Origin: Lentibacillus saliphilus
GTDB taxonomy: Bacteria; Bacillota; Bacilli; Bacillales; Amphibacillaceae
DNA: 61,793 nucleotides
Assembly: GCF_019093865.1 (NCBI RefSeq)
Contig: NZ_JABJXD010000003.1
Coordinates: 310,715-372,507, forward strand
Reading direction: 5' to 3'
The translations under genes and the position numbers were made by a program. Each line of letters begins with the position of its first letter. The stretch's first letter is position 1. This document shows positions 41,564 through 50,185 of this stretch, in pieces. The notes below the pieces were generated by a model, which was given only the letters and a program-made list of their open reading frames with translations, was not told the origin of the DNA and ran no database searches.

Positions 41564-43045
41564 ATGCACCTCTCTAAAGTCATCAAAGACATGGCTCATA
41601 TCTGCACAACAGGAGACCTTAACCGGAATATTACATCGATTGCCTATCGCTCTAGCGATGTAGAGCCGGGAAGTTTATTTATCGCAATCACTGGCTTTGT
41701 GACAGATGGTCATACTTACATTAATCACGCCATTGAGCGTGGTGCAGCAGCAATTATTGCTGAAAAGGATATTAAGATTCCTCCCAATGTAGCGAACATT
41801 AGGGTGAAAAATTCGAGACAGGCATTAGCACGTGTAGCCGCTAATTTTCACGAACACCCCTCAACAGCATTAAATATGATTGGGATTACCGGGACGAATG
41901 GTAAAACATCCATTACACATTTTATAAAACACATTTTTGATGCGGCCCATAAGAAGACGAGCCTAATTGGTACAATGGGTACCTTGATCAATGATGAACC
42001 GATTCATTCAGATTTAACAACACCTGAAGCACCTAAGCTTCAAAAGCTTTTAAAGCAAATGGTTAAACGAAATAGCACTTCCTGCATTATGGAAGTCTCT
42101 TCACATGCGATTGATTTACAAAGAGTCAACCATATACACTTTAATACAGCCATTTTTACGAATCTCACACCAGACCACCTTGAACTACATGGTGACATGG
42201 AAACATATTTCAGAACAAAGGCCAAGCTATTCAACCAAGCAGAGGACTTTAACATTATTAATGTCGATGATCCGTATGGTCGGAGATTAGCCGATGAAAT
42301 TGATCGTGAGATGCTCGTCACATATGGAATACACCAAAACGCACATATCTATCCAACCGACATTAAGTATTCGGTAAATGGAACGACATATACCGCTCAT
42401 ACACCGATCGGTCAGGTTGATATTACGATTCATCTACCTGGCGAGATATATGTTTATAATAGCTTAGCGGCGATTGCGTGTGCTTTTGTAAATGGCATTT
42501 CCCTCGATATAATTCGAGAAGGACTCGATCGTGTAACAGGAATTAAAGGGCGGTTGGAAACCGTGTTTGAACAAAATGACTTCAGAGTTTTAATTGATTT
42601 TGCCCACACTGAGGATGCTCTTAAACAAACATTAAAGACAATTAAGCCATATGTTAAAGGTCAGCTCATACTCGTGTTTGGCGTTTATGCTGATGATAGT
42701 CCTAATGGTCGAAAAAAGAGACAAGGTATGGGCAACGTTGCAGCGCAATATGCAGATTATGCCGTTGTGACGTTAGACAATCCTAAAACACATAATCAAG
42801 ATCTGATTATGAACGACATATGTGACGCACTGAAAGCACATGACGCATCATTCAAATCTATAAAAGACCGTGAAGAAGCAATTCGTCACGCCATCACAAC
42901 GAGCAATGATGAAGACACTATTGTATTAGCTGGAAAAGGTCATGAATCTACTCAAATCATTGGTTCAGAGATCATTCCTTTTAATGAGACAAAAATCATT
43001 TTAGACGCTATTAAAACGAAACAATTCAATCAAATAACATCTTAA
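41564..43045 (+). CDS. MurE-type ligase with variant specificity loop
   Basis: A 493-residue UDP-MurNAc-tripeptide synthetase. TGTNGKTS (109-116), EVSSHAIDLQRV, TNLTPDHLELHG and GKGHES are all standard. The amino-acid-specificity loop reads TLDNPKTHN (about 403-411) in place of the DAP-type DNPR, and the following nucleotide loop is VFGVYADDSPNGRKK rather than GCGGDRD. This suggests addition of Lys, Orn or another residue instead of DAP. RBS AAAGGATG, 24 bases after the ATP-grasp gene. Confidence 0.82.
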   Translation: MHLSKVIKDMAHICTTGDLNRNITSIAYRSSDVEPGSLFIAITGFVTDGHTYINHAIERGAAAIIAEKDIKIPPNVANIRVKNSRQALARVAANFHEHPSTALNMIGITGTNGKTSITHFIKHIFDAAHKKTSLIGTMGTLINDEPIHSDLTTPEAPKLQKLLKQMVKRNSTSCIMEVSSHAIDLQRVNHIHFNTAIFTNLTPDHLELHGDMETYFRTKAKLFNQAEDFNIINVDDPYGRRLADEIDREMLVTYGIHQNAHIYPTDIKYSVNGTTYTAHTPIGQVDITIHLPGEIYVYNSLAAIACAFVNGISLDIIREGLDRVTGIKGRLETVFEQNDFRVLIDFAHTEDALKQTLKTIKPYVKGQLILVFGVYADDSPNGRKKRQGMGNVAAQYADYAVVTLDNPKTHNQDLIMNDICDALKAHDASFKSIKDREEAIRHAITTSNDEDTIVLAGKGHESTQIIGSEIIPFNETKIILDAIKTKQFNQITS

Positions 43046-43062
43046 TTTTTGGTGGTGTAGAC

Positions 43063-43797
43063 ATGAATAAGAAACTAGGCATCATCGGCGGTATGGGCCC
43101 TAAAGCAACCTCTGTTTTTATGGAAAAAATCATTAATCATACGAGCGCTGAGAAAGATCAGGACCACATTGACATCGTTATTTTAAATCATGCAACATTA
43201 CCTGACAGAACGGAATGTATTTTAAATGAAACGCCCGAGCTATTTTTACAGGCCATTCAGCCAGATATCGAATTATTAGAAACAGCTGGTGTTGCCAACA
43301 TTGCTATCCCGTGCAACACCTCTCATTATTTTTATAAAGACATGCAAAAAATGACACACATTAACATTATTCATATGGTACAGGAAACGACGATGTTTAT
43401 TGAGCAATCTTTTGGCAGCGGAAGTAAAGTTGCGATTCTCGCAACAGATGGGACGATTGAAAGTGGTGTCTATGAACGAGCATGCTTAACCAACAATTTG
43501 ATCCCATTTATACCTGATACCGAGCTGCAGAAGAAGATTATGGGAATCATTTATCGCATTAAAAGCGATGTAACCTATAAAGGTCAAGAGCTAGATGACA
43601 TTATTATCGACCTGATTAACAGAGAACAGTGTAACTGCATCATTCTAGGATGCACAGAATTATCAACGGTTCAGTTATCTAATGTAGCTCAGTCATATTG
43701 TATTGATCCAATGAATATTCTTGTAGAACAATCGATTATTCAATCTGGCAAGCAGGTTAAAGGTTCATTGAATAAATCGTCCATCCTTAATACGTAA
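43063..43797 (+). CDS. Aspartate/glutamate racemase family protein
   Basis: A 244-residue cofactor-independent racemase. Opening LGIIGGMGPKATSVFM, catalytic cysteines in AIPCNTSHY (Cys about 84) and ILGCTELS (Cys about 196), placed as in aspartate racemases. It would supply D-Asp to the ligase at 40352. Seventeen bases after the second MurE, so co-transcribed. Specificity (Asp versus Glu) cannot be told from sequence, but the glutamate racemase MurI has a different motif set. Confidence 0.85.
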   Translation: MNKKLGIIGGMGPKATSVFMEKIINHTSAEKDQDHIDIVILNHATLPDRTECILNETPELFLQAIQPDIELLETAGVANIAIPCNTSHYFYKDMQKMTHINIIHMVQETTMFIEQSFGSGSKVAILATDGTIESGVYERACLTNNLIPFIPDTELQKKIMGIIYRIKSDVTYKGQELDDIIIDLINREQCNCIILGCTELSTVQLSNVAQSYCIDPMNILVEQSIIQSGKQVKGSLNKSSILNT

Positions 43798-43901
43798 GTA
43801 ACCTTAAACGGGGCTAGTATGTAATCTTGTTAGGAAGCGTTGTTTACCGATGTGGCTGACTTCAATACCGACTGATGTCTTTGATGAAGGAGGTTGTTTT
43901 A

Positions 43902-44117
43902 ATGGATACACGTGAGCTAAATTCATTTTTCACGGAATCATTTAGGGGTGACATACTGAAAAGAGAGCTGAGGCTGTCAGAGGAAGAAATGCGTTATATT
44001 AAACAGCGTTTTCCACGGGCACACGTTACACCTGTACACGACCCATCATCGTCTAATAAGGTCTGGTATACTGTAACATTAAATCCACAATCCGGTAATC
44101 AATTCTTCAAACCATGA
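43902..44117 (+). CDS. Small unknown protein
   Basis: A 71-residue basic/acidic mixed protein, ATG 43902 behind AGGAGG. It opens MDTRELNSFFTESFRGDILK and I recognise no family. It follows the racemase after 105 bases and is closed by its own terminator (44138-44182). It may be the last member of the cluster or a separate gene. Confidence 0.6.
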   Translation: MDTRELNSFFTESFRGDILKRELRLSEEEMRYIKQRFPRAHVTPVHDPSSSNKVWYTVTLNPQSGNQFFKP

Positions 44118-44137
44118 CCAATCATGGAACGATATGT

Positions 44138-44182
44138 AAAAAAGACATTCAGTTCGAAGTAACATAACTGAATGTCTTTTTT
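44138..44182. terminator. Terminator after the 71-residue gene
   Basis: AAAAAAGACATTCAGTT with AACTGAATGTCTTTTTT, 17-base arms with A and T runs. Confidence 0.85.
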
Positions 44183-44284
44183 GTATGGCTGTTTTCTATC
44201 AATATTTTAATGTATTGTTATGTGTTAAAAGTAAGAATTAATCAAACGGGATTTAAATAAGAGCATTTAAATCCAAGCAATATG

Positions 44285-44392
44285 ACAGCTCCGAAAATAT
44301 ACCTCACGACCTTGGGGCTGCGTATATTTTCGGAGCTAATGTAGAACATTATTCGTCTTTTGTGTTAAATATTAAGTTATGTCCCAGCCCCA
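44285..44392 (-). repeat. Dispersed intergenic repeat, copy 2 (GGCTGGGACA family)
   Basis: On the minus strand it starts GGGGCTGGGACATAACTTAA and continues in register with copy 1 (468-573) for some 45 bases. The tail carries a 16-bp perfect hairpin AGCTCCGAAAATATAC / GTATATTTTCGGAGCT (44288-44338). Confidence 0.6.
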
Positions 44393-44406
44393 TTTGACTT
44401 TAACAA

Positions 44407-45804
44407 TTATGGTAAATAGATTCCTGGATCGACGGCGTTTGTACGGTCTGGTGATACTCCGTTATAACCGCCTTTATGAATTTCAAAGTGTAAGTGATTC
44501 CCCGTTGAACTTCCCGTAGTTCCTACATAACCAATGAGCTGTCCTTGCTCGACAGTTTGTCCTGGACTAACAACAAACCGAGTCATGTGCGCATAATTTG
44601 TAGTATATGTCTGTCCATCAATCTGATTAACAATCATAACATGGTTACCGTAAGACCAATGATATTTAGCGACAGATACGACGCCTGTCCCTTTTCCTGA
44701 CGAATAAATCGGCGTACCTGCTGGCGCTGCGACATCTACACCCGCATGGAATCTTTTAACATTGTAAATAGGGTGTATTCTCCAACCAAAGTTGGATGAA
44801 CGGTTTCCTGCTGCTGGCCAGATAAACATGGCACCACCTGGATCAACAGATGGACTATCACCATTATCGCCTAAATTCTCAAGCTTTTCTTGAGCAATTT
44901 GTTTTGCTTTTTTAACTGCTTCTGCTTGTTTTGCAATCATTTCCTGTTCTTCTGCTAATGTGACCTTATACTCCTCAAGGAAATGTTGTTCTTGTTCAAG
45001 TTCTCCGAGCAACGCACTTCTTTGAGACATTTGACTATCAAGATCTGACTTCAAAGATACGAGCTTGCTTCTTTCTTCTTCTAGCTTCGTCTTTTGACGC
45101 TCAATTTCTGAGTGCTTTTCTTCAACCTCAGCCTTTTTCTGTTCAACATCCTGTTTCTTTTTTTCAACCTCTACTCTTTTTTCTTTTAATATTTCACGAT
45201 CGACACTTAATTCATCCATAATCGATTTGTCTTGATCCATAATCGTATTCACAGCCGTAACACGACTAATAAAGTCACCGAAGCTCTTGGCGCCGAGTAA
45301 CACCTCTAGATATTTTAATGTTCCACCGTTTTCTTGAATCGATCGAACACGCTGTTTAAGCAATTTTTCACGTTTTTGAATTTGTTCCCTGAGTTCTACA
45401 ATTTCTTCTTTTAGTTGCTCTGTCTCAGCTTTTAATTGATCTACTTCAGCTTGCAGATCCGAAATACGCTGTTCTAATTCACTTATTTGTTGATTAATGC
45501 CTGATATTTCACTTTCCTTTGATTCAATTGTTGAGAGGGTTGTAGATAATTTTTCGTCAATGCGATCTAAATCGCTTTTTACCTCATCTTGCTGGTCAAG
45601 GTTGGCTTCGATCTTGTCTTCTGTGCTGCCTTTTTCACTATTCAGCTCGCTCTTTTCTTTTTCTAACGCTTCTTGTTGTTTCTCTAGATCTTTGATTTCA
45701 TCAGTCACACTATCAACCGTTTCCGCGCTTGAATGGCCAAGCTGAAACACATTGACACTTAATATTAACGTCGCAATCAATATGTAGTGAATTACTTTTT
45801 TCAA
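44407..45804 (-). CDS. Peptidoglycan hydrolase: PcsB-type coiled coil with M23 domain
   Basis: A 465-residue secreted protein. Signal peptide at residues 1-26 (VIHYILIATLILSVNVFQLG), a long coiled coil (about 30-320) of the PcsB/CwlO type, and a C-terminal LytM (M23) endopeptidase (about 345-460) with the zinc ligands in HAGVDVAAP and GNHLHFEIHKGG. It cleaves peptide cross-links and is probably activated through FtsEX-like control acting on the coiled coil. TTG start at 45804 behind GGGGGG. The M23 active residues look intact. Confidence 0.9.
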   Translation of the reverse strand: MKKVIHYILIATLILSVNVFQLGHSSAETVDSVTDEIKDLEKQQEALEKEKSELNSEKGSTEDKIEANLDQQDEVKSDLDRIDEKLSTTLSTIESKESEISGINQQISELEQRISDLQAEVDQLKAETEQLKEEIVELREQIQKREKLLKQRVRSIQENGGTLKYLEVLLGAKSFGDFISRVTAVNTIMDQDKSIMDELSVDREILKEKRVEVEKKKQDVEQKKAEVEEKHSEIERQKTKLEEERSKLVSLKSDLDSQMSQRSALLGELEQEQHFLEEYKVTLAEEQEMIAKQAEAVKKAKQIAQEKLENLGDNGDSPSVDPGGAMFIWPAAGNRSSNFGWRIHPIYNVKRFHAGVDVAAPAGTPIYSSGKGTGVVSVAKYHWSYGNHVMIVNQIDGQTYTTNYAHMTRFVVSPGQTVEQGQLIGYVGTTGSSTGNHLHFEIHKGGYNGVSPDRTNAVDPGIYLP

Positions 45805-46094
45805 GCCAATTCCCCCCAATTATGTAAGTTATCAAATATGTAAAAACATGCTTGAAAAACATGATTAATAGATTCAATCTATAAAGCTAGTATACCATTT
45901 TTCAGCAGCATTTTTAGACATAATCACATTACAATTATATTTCAAATCCGAATTTATTTGTTATGTTTGTAATCTTTTGTAGGAATATGGAAGGTATTTG
46001 ACGGTGATTGTTCAAATAGAATGAATAGATATCAATTAAATTATCAATTGGATACGACTTATTTTAGATATCTAGTTTTTTAATGATGCACGTA
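45805..46094. other. Intergenic region without a gene
   Basis: About 290 AT-rich bases upstream of the hydrolase gene and downstream of motPS. No open frame with an RBS was seen; it should hold the hydrolase promoter. Confidence 0.5.
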
Positions 46095-46140
46095 CAAAAA
46101 AAGGACTTGTCCCATACTCCGCGAAACAAGTCCTTTTCTA
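46095..46140 (-). terminator. Terminator of ccpA-motPS
   Basis: AAAAGGACTTGT with ACAAGTCCTTTT, T run on the leftward side. Confidence 0.8.
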
Positions 46141-46169
46141 ATGCTTCAATGGCGATCGATAAAAAGTTG

Positions 46170-46949
46170 TTACATACTTGATTCCGGATTGTTTACATCC
46201 ATTATGACGATTTCAACACGGCGATTTTTCTTCATATTTTCTGGTGTATCATTTGGTACAAGTGGTCTCGTTTCACCAAAGCCAGCTAATGAAAAACGTG
46301 ACTGGTCAAATTCATACTCATTGATTAAATAACGGATGACACTGCTGGCCCGTGCACCTGATAATTCCCAATTTGAAGGATACCTGAAACTGGACATCGG
46401 ATGTGTATCAGTATGGCCTTCTACCTTCACTTCATTTGGAATGTTTTTCAACAGCTCACCAATTTTATTTAAGAAAGGCTCGCCACTAGGCAACACAACA
46501 GCTTCTCCAGGGTTAAACAAAATTAACTCCTGCAAAACAAGGACAACACCACGTTCTGAGCGGCTAGCAGATATCACGTTGTTTAATTCATGTTCATCAA
46601 GATAATCCTCGACATCCTGCATTAATGCGTTTAATCTATCATCCGCATTACCTTGTTCAAATAGCTTTTTTGCATCAGTCGGATCTTTAAATTCATTCGT
46701 CGTTTTCCCACTTTCCATATGCTTAGGATTCTCCGTTGGATTCTCCATCGGTACAGGAGAAGGGAAAAAATCGAAAATCATCCGGTTACGAAACGATTCT
46801 GACACTGCCTCGAATTTCACTAAATCAATTTGAGACATAGAGAATAACAAAATAAAAAACACTAAAATAAGCGTGACCATATCTGAGTATGTAACCATCC
46901 ATTTTGGTGCACCTGAACTTTGTCGCTTTTTTATGCCCCTACGCCTCAT
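46170..46949 (-). CDS. motS: Flagellar stator protein MotS (MotB type)
   Basis: A 259-residue stator subunit. N-terminal TM segment (about 16-40) with the essential aspartate in VTYSDMVTLILVFFILLF, and a C-terminal OmpA-like peptidoglycan-binding domain (about 130-250; VEGHTDTHP, NWELSGARA). Pairing and position downstream of ccpA match B. subtilis motPS, the sodium-driven stator. I start at ATG 46949, nine bases from GGGAG; further upstream starts lie in the end of motP. Confidence 0.93.
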   Translation of the reverse strand: MRRRGIKKRQSSGAPKWMVTYSDMVTLILVFFILLFSMSQIDLVKFEAVSESFRNRMIFDFFPSPVPMENPTENPKHMESGKTTNEFKDPTDAKKLFEQGNADDRLNALMQDVEDYLDEHELNNVISASRSERGVVLVLQELILFNPGEAVVLPSGEPFLNKIGELLKNIPNEVKVEGHTDTHPMSSFRYPSNWELSGARASSVIRYLINEYEFDQSRFSLAGFGETRPLVPNDTPENMKKNRRVEIVIMDVNNPESSM

Positions 46950-47760
46950 TGACATTCTCTCCCGCAAATGCCTGCTCTTCGTCGTCTATTTGTTTCTTTG
47001 AATCTTCGGATAAGAATGCGCTCAGTTTTTCTTCCAATATGCGTGGATTTTGGCCTGATTGAACACCAATAACACCTTCGATAATCACTTGCTTAAGAAA
47101 AACTTCTTCTTCTGTTTTACTTTCCAGTTTACCCGCCATTGGAATAAATACGAGGTTGGATAAAACCGTTCCATAGAGCGTCGTTAGCAACGCAACCGCC
47201 ATATTAGGACCAAGTGTTGTTGGATCTGTTAAGCTGTTAAGCATTAATACAAGACCGACAAGCGTACCAATCATTCCCCAAGCAGGTGCATATTCACCTG
47301 CTTTTTCAATAATGGCCCGTCCCTTATAATGACGTTCTTCCATCGCCGTAATTTCAGCTGTCATAATATCGTTTATGACATCAGGCTCAATTCCATCTAC
47401 GGCCAATAAAACACCTTTTTTAATAAAGGGATCATCAACGTCATCCAACTCATTCTCCAATGCCAGCAAGCCTTCGCGTCTAGCACGCTCGGAAAGACGG
47501 ATAAACAATTTAATAAGATCAGGGAGACCCTGTTCATTTTGATGGAACGCCTCTTTAATGACTTTCGTTGTCAGCTTTATTTGATCTTTTTTAAAGCTAA
47601 TCAATAATGAAGCAATCAAGCCTCCAATGACGACGAATATGGACGCAAAATCTAAAAATGACGAAACGCCTTCCCCGCCACCTTTGGACAAGACCGCCAA
47701 GACTATCATGATAAATCCAAGCGTTATGCCAATCGGCGTCAATATATCTCTTTTTCTCAT
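46939..47760 (-). CDS. motP: Flagellar stator protein MotP (MotA type)
   Basis: A 273-residue stator subunit with four TM segments (about 6-26, 33-53, 155-175, 185-205) and the cytoplasmic loop ARREGLLALE that contacts FliG. Opening RKRDILTPIGITLGFI resembles MotP. It overlaps motS by 11 bases. The pair forms the stator that converts ion flow to rotation, here probably sodium. It lies 49 bases after ccpA, as in B. subtilis, so read-through from ccpA is likely. Confidence 0.93.
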   Translation of the reverse strand: MRKRDILTPIGITLGFIMIVLAVLSKGGGEGVSSFLDFASIFVVIGGLIASLLISFKKDQIKLTTKVIKEAFHQNEQGLPDLIKLFIRLSERARREGLLALENELDDVDDPFIKKGVLLAVDGIEPDVINDIMTAEITAMEERHYKGRAIIEKAGEYAPAWGMIGTLVGLVLMLNSLTDPTTLGPNMAVALLTTLYGTVLSNLVFIPMAGKLESKTEEEVFLKQVIIEGVIGVQSGQNPRILEEKLSAFLSEDSKKQIDDEEQAFAGENVNEA

Positions 47761-47808
47761 ATTCTCGCTCCCCGATACAATGTTGACTTTTCATTTATAT
47801 CGGTTGTT

Positions 47809-48807
47809 TTAAGAACTTGTTGAGTCTCTTTCTACAATTCGATGCGGAAGGATTACTTTTTTATTTGTGACATCTTCTTTATTCATATACTTTGTCAATA
47901 AACGCATTGCGACTGCACCGATATCATACATAGGCTGAACAACAGTCGTCAACGTTGGTCGAACCATCATCGATAATCTTGTATTGTTAAAGCCAATAAT
48001 TTCAATGTCGTTCGGAACATGGTACCCTCTGTCTTGCGCACCATGAATAACACCGAGAGCCATTTCATCTGAAGCTACAAAAACTGCAGACGGTTTATTT
48101 GATAATTCGAACAGTTGGCCGACACATGCCATCCCTGAATCATAGGAATAATCACCTTTAACGAGCAAGTCTTCATGGAACTCTATGCCTGCCGTTTGTA
48201 ATGCACGTTTATAGCCTTCTTTCTTTAAGCGATTAATAACCGTATCGTCATTCCCTGCTATCATTGCTGGCTGTTTATGTCCGTTCTCAATTAACGATGT
48301 TACTGCCTCGAAGGCTGCCGCTTCATAATCAATATTAACTGATGGCAGTGTTTCTGATTCATCATGTGTCGCAGCCAGAACGATCGGAACGTTTGCACTC
48401 GAAAACTGGTTAACATGCTCTTCAGTAATATTACCACCCATAAACAAAATACCGTCAACTTGCTTTTCGAGCATCGTGTTAATCAAGTGAATTTCTTTAT
48501 TTTTATTCTGATCTGAGTTGCTTAAAATAACATTATATTTATACATCGTTGCAATATCTTCGATGCCTCGAGCTAATTCGGCAAAAAAGATGCTTGATAT
48601 ATCCGGAATAATCGCACCGACAGTTGTCGTTTTCTTGCTAGCAAGCCCGCGTGCAACGGCATTCGGTCTATAGCCAAGTCGTTCGATTGTCGCAAGGACC
48701 TTCTTTCTTGTTGTTGGCTTCACATTAGGATTGCCATTCACCACTCTAGATACTGTTGCCATTGACACATTTGCTTCACGTGCAACGTCATAAATTGTTA
48801 TATTCAT
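47809..48807 (-). CDS. ccpA: Catabolite control protein A
   Basis: A 332-residue LacI/GalR-family regulator. HTH and hinge ([32 protein letters not shown]) at residues 1-60, then the periplasmic-binding-like core that docks HPr-Ser46-P. It is the global carbon repressor that binds cre sites. Strong RBS AAGGAGG. A cre-like word is present upstream of the usp gene (849-862). Confidence 0.96.
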   Translation of the reverse strand: MNITIYDVAREANVSMATVSRVVNGNPNVKPTTRKKVLATIERLGYRPNAVARGLASKKTTTVGAIIPDISSIFFAELARGIEDIATMYKYNVILSNSDQNKNKEIHLINTMLEKQVDGILFMGGNITEEHVNQFSSANVPIVLAATHDESETLPSVNIDYEAAAFEAVTSLIENGHKQPAMIAGNDDTVINRLKKEGYKRALQTAGIEFHEDLLVKGDYSYDSGMACVGQLFELSNKPSAVFVASDEMALGVIHGAQDRGYHVPNDIEIIGFNNTRLSMMVRPTLTTVVQPMYDIGAVAMRLLTKYMNKEDVTNKKVILPHRIVERDSTSS

Positions 48808-48892
48808 TTGTATAGCCTCCTTAAATCGTTATCATTATCGACGTATTTCTCTGAATCATACGTGCACACAAAAATCCGTGTTAAAACGATGT

Positions 48893-49972
48893 TCATTTGT
48901 TTAATCGGCGTTCAATATCACTCAGTTCATCCATAAATGAATGAAACATGTCTAAGTCCATCTGCTGTGCTGAATCGGACAAGGCAACTGCCGGATCAGG
49001 GTGAACCTCTGCCATTACGCCATCAGCACCTATAGCTATCGCCGCCTTTGCAGCAGGGAGCAACAAATCTCTTCTCCCTGTTGAATGCGTGACATCGACC
49101 ATAACAGGTAAATGTGTTTCTCGCTTTAAAACAGGTACTGCAGATATATCAAGTGTATTACGTGTTGCTGTTTCATACGTGCGAATGCCACGCTCACAGA
49201 GAATGATATTCCCATTACCTCTAGCGATAATATATTCAGCAGCATTCAGAAACTCCGCTATTGTTGCCGATGGACCGCGCTTCAATAAAATAGGCACATT
49301 AATGTCTCCAGCAGCCTTTAACAACTCGAAATTTTGCATATTACGAGCGCCTATTTGAATCACATCCACATAGTTAAGTGCTTCTTCAATATGGTGTGGA
49401 TTGACAATTTCACTCACAACTGCAAGATCAAATTCATCAGCAACCTGTTTCAAAATTTTAAGGCCTTCAAATCCAAGTCCTTGAAAATCATAAGGCGACG
49501 TCCTCGGTTTAAAGGCGCCCCCTCGCAACAGCTTTACACCCTTTTTCTGAACAGCTTGCGCAACCTGTCTCACTTGTTCATAGCTTTCAACAGCGCATGG
49601 GCCCATGACATACTGAACATCACCATTTCCTAGCTCACAACCTTTAACAGTGACAACTGTATTTTCAGGCTGTTTCTTTCGAGAAACGAGAAGTGCCTTT
49701 TGATGATCGTCTTCAAGCAGCTCTAAACTCGCTTTAAATATTTCTTTAAAAATATGTTCAATTGAAGAGCTTTCAAATGGTCCTGTATTACGTTTCACAA
49801 TATCATTCAGCATATAACGCTCACGGACAGGGTCAAATCGATGCATACTCTGCTTTTGTTTTAATTCACCAACCTGTTGGACAATCTTCCCTCTTTCATT
49901 AATTAAACGTAGTAATTCATGGTTTATAGTGTCCATTTGATCACGTAATTCATCAAGCTCATGGTTACTCAA
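48893..49972 (-). CDS. aroA: Bifunctional chorismate mutase / DAHP synthase
   Basis: A 359-residue enzyme. Chorismate mutase domain (about 1-85; [18 protein letters not shown]) fused to a DAHP synthase TIM barrel (about 100-355; [31 protein letters not shown]). It performs the first step of aromatic synthesis, with feedback through the mutase domain. TTG start at 49972 behind AGGAGGCG. Adjacent to ccpA as in B. subtilis. Confidence 0.95.
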   Translation of the reverse strand: MSNHELDELRDQMDTINHELLRLINERGKIVQQVGELKQKQSMHRFDPVRERYMLNDIVKRNTGPFESSSIEHIFKEIFKASLELLEDDHQKALLVSRKKQPENTVVTVKGCELGNGDVQYVMGPCAVESYEQVRQVAQAVQKKGVKLLRGGAFKPRTSPYDFQGLGFEGLKILKQVADEFDLAVVSEIVNPHHIEEALNYVDVIQIGARNMQNFELLKAAGDINVPILLKRGPSATIAEFLNAAEYIIARGNGNIILCERGIRTYETATRNTLDISAVPVLKRETHLPVMVDVTHSTGRRDLLLPAAKAAIAIGADGVMAEVHPDPAVALSDSAQQMDLDMFHSFMDELSDIERRLNK

Positions 49973-50185
49973 TGTATCTGTTCGCCTCCTGAAGAAGTTT
50001 ATTATTCACGGAAAGTATGGTACATTTTTAATAGAAAAACTTGGTTAATCACCAAGTTATAAAGTTCACAAATATATGATCGCCAAAATCTCCTGATCAT
50101 AATTATATCTAATAATTTTTTCTTTGTCACCAATAAGGTGTAGGAAGTGACGACATTTGGCAAATTTTGAGGAAAGGAATTTAGT

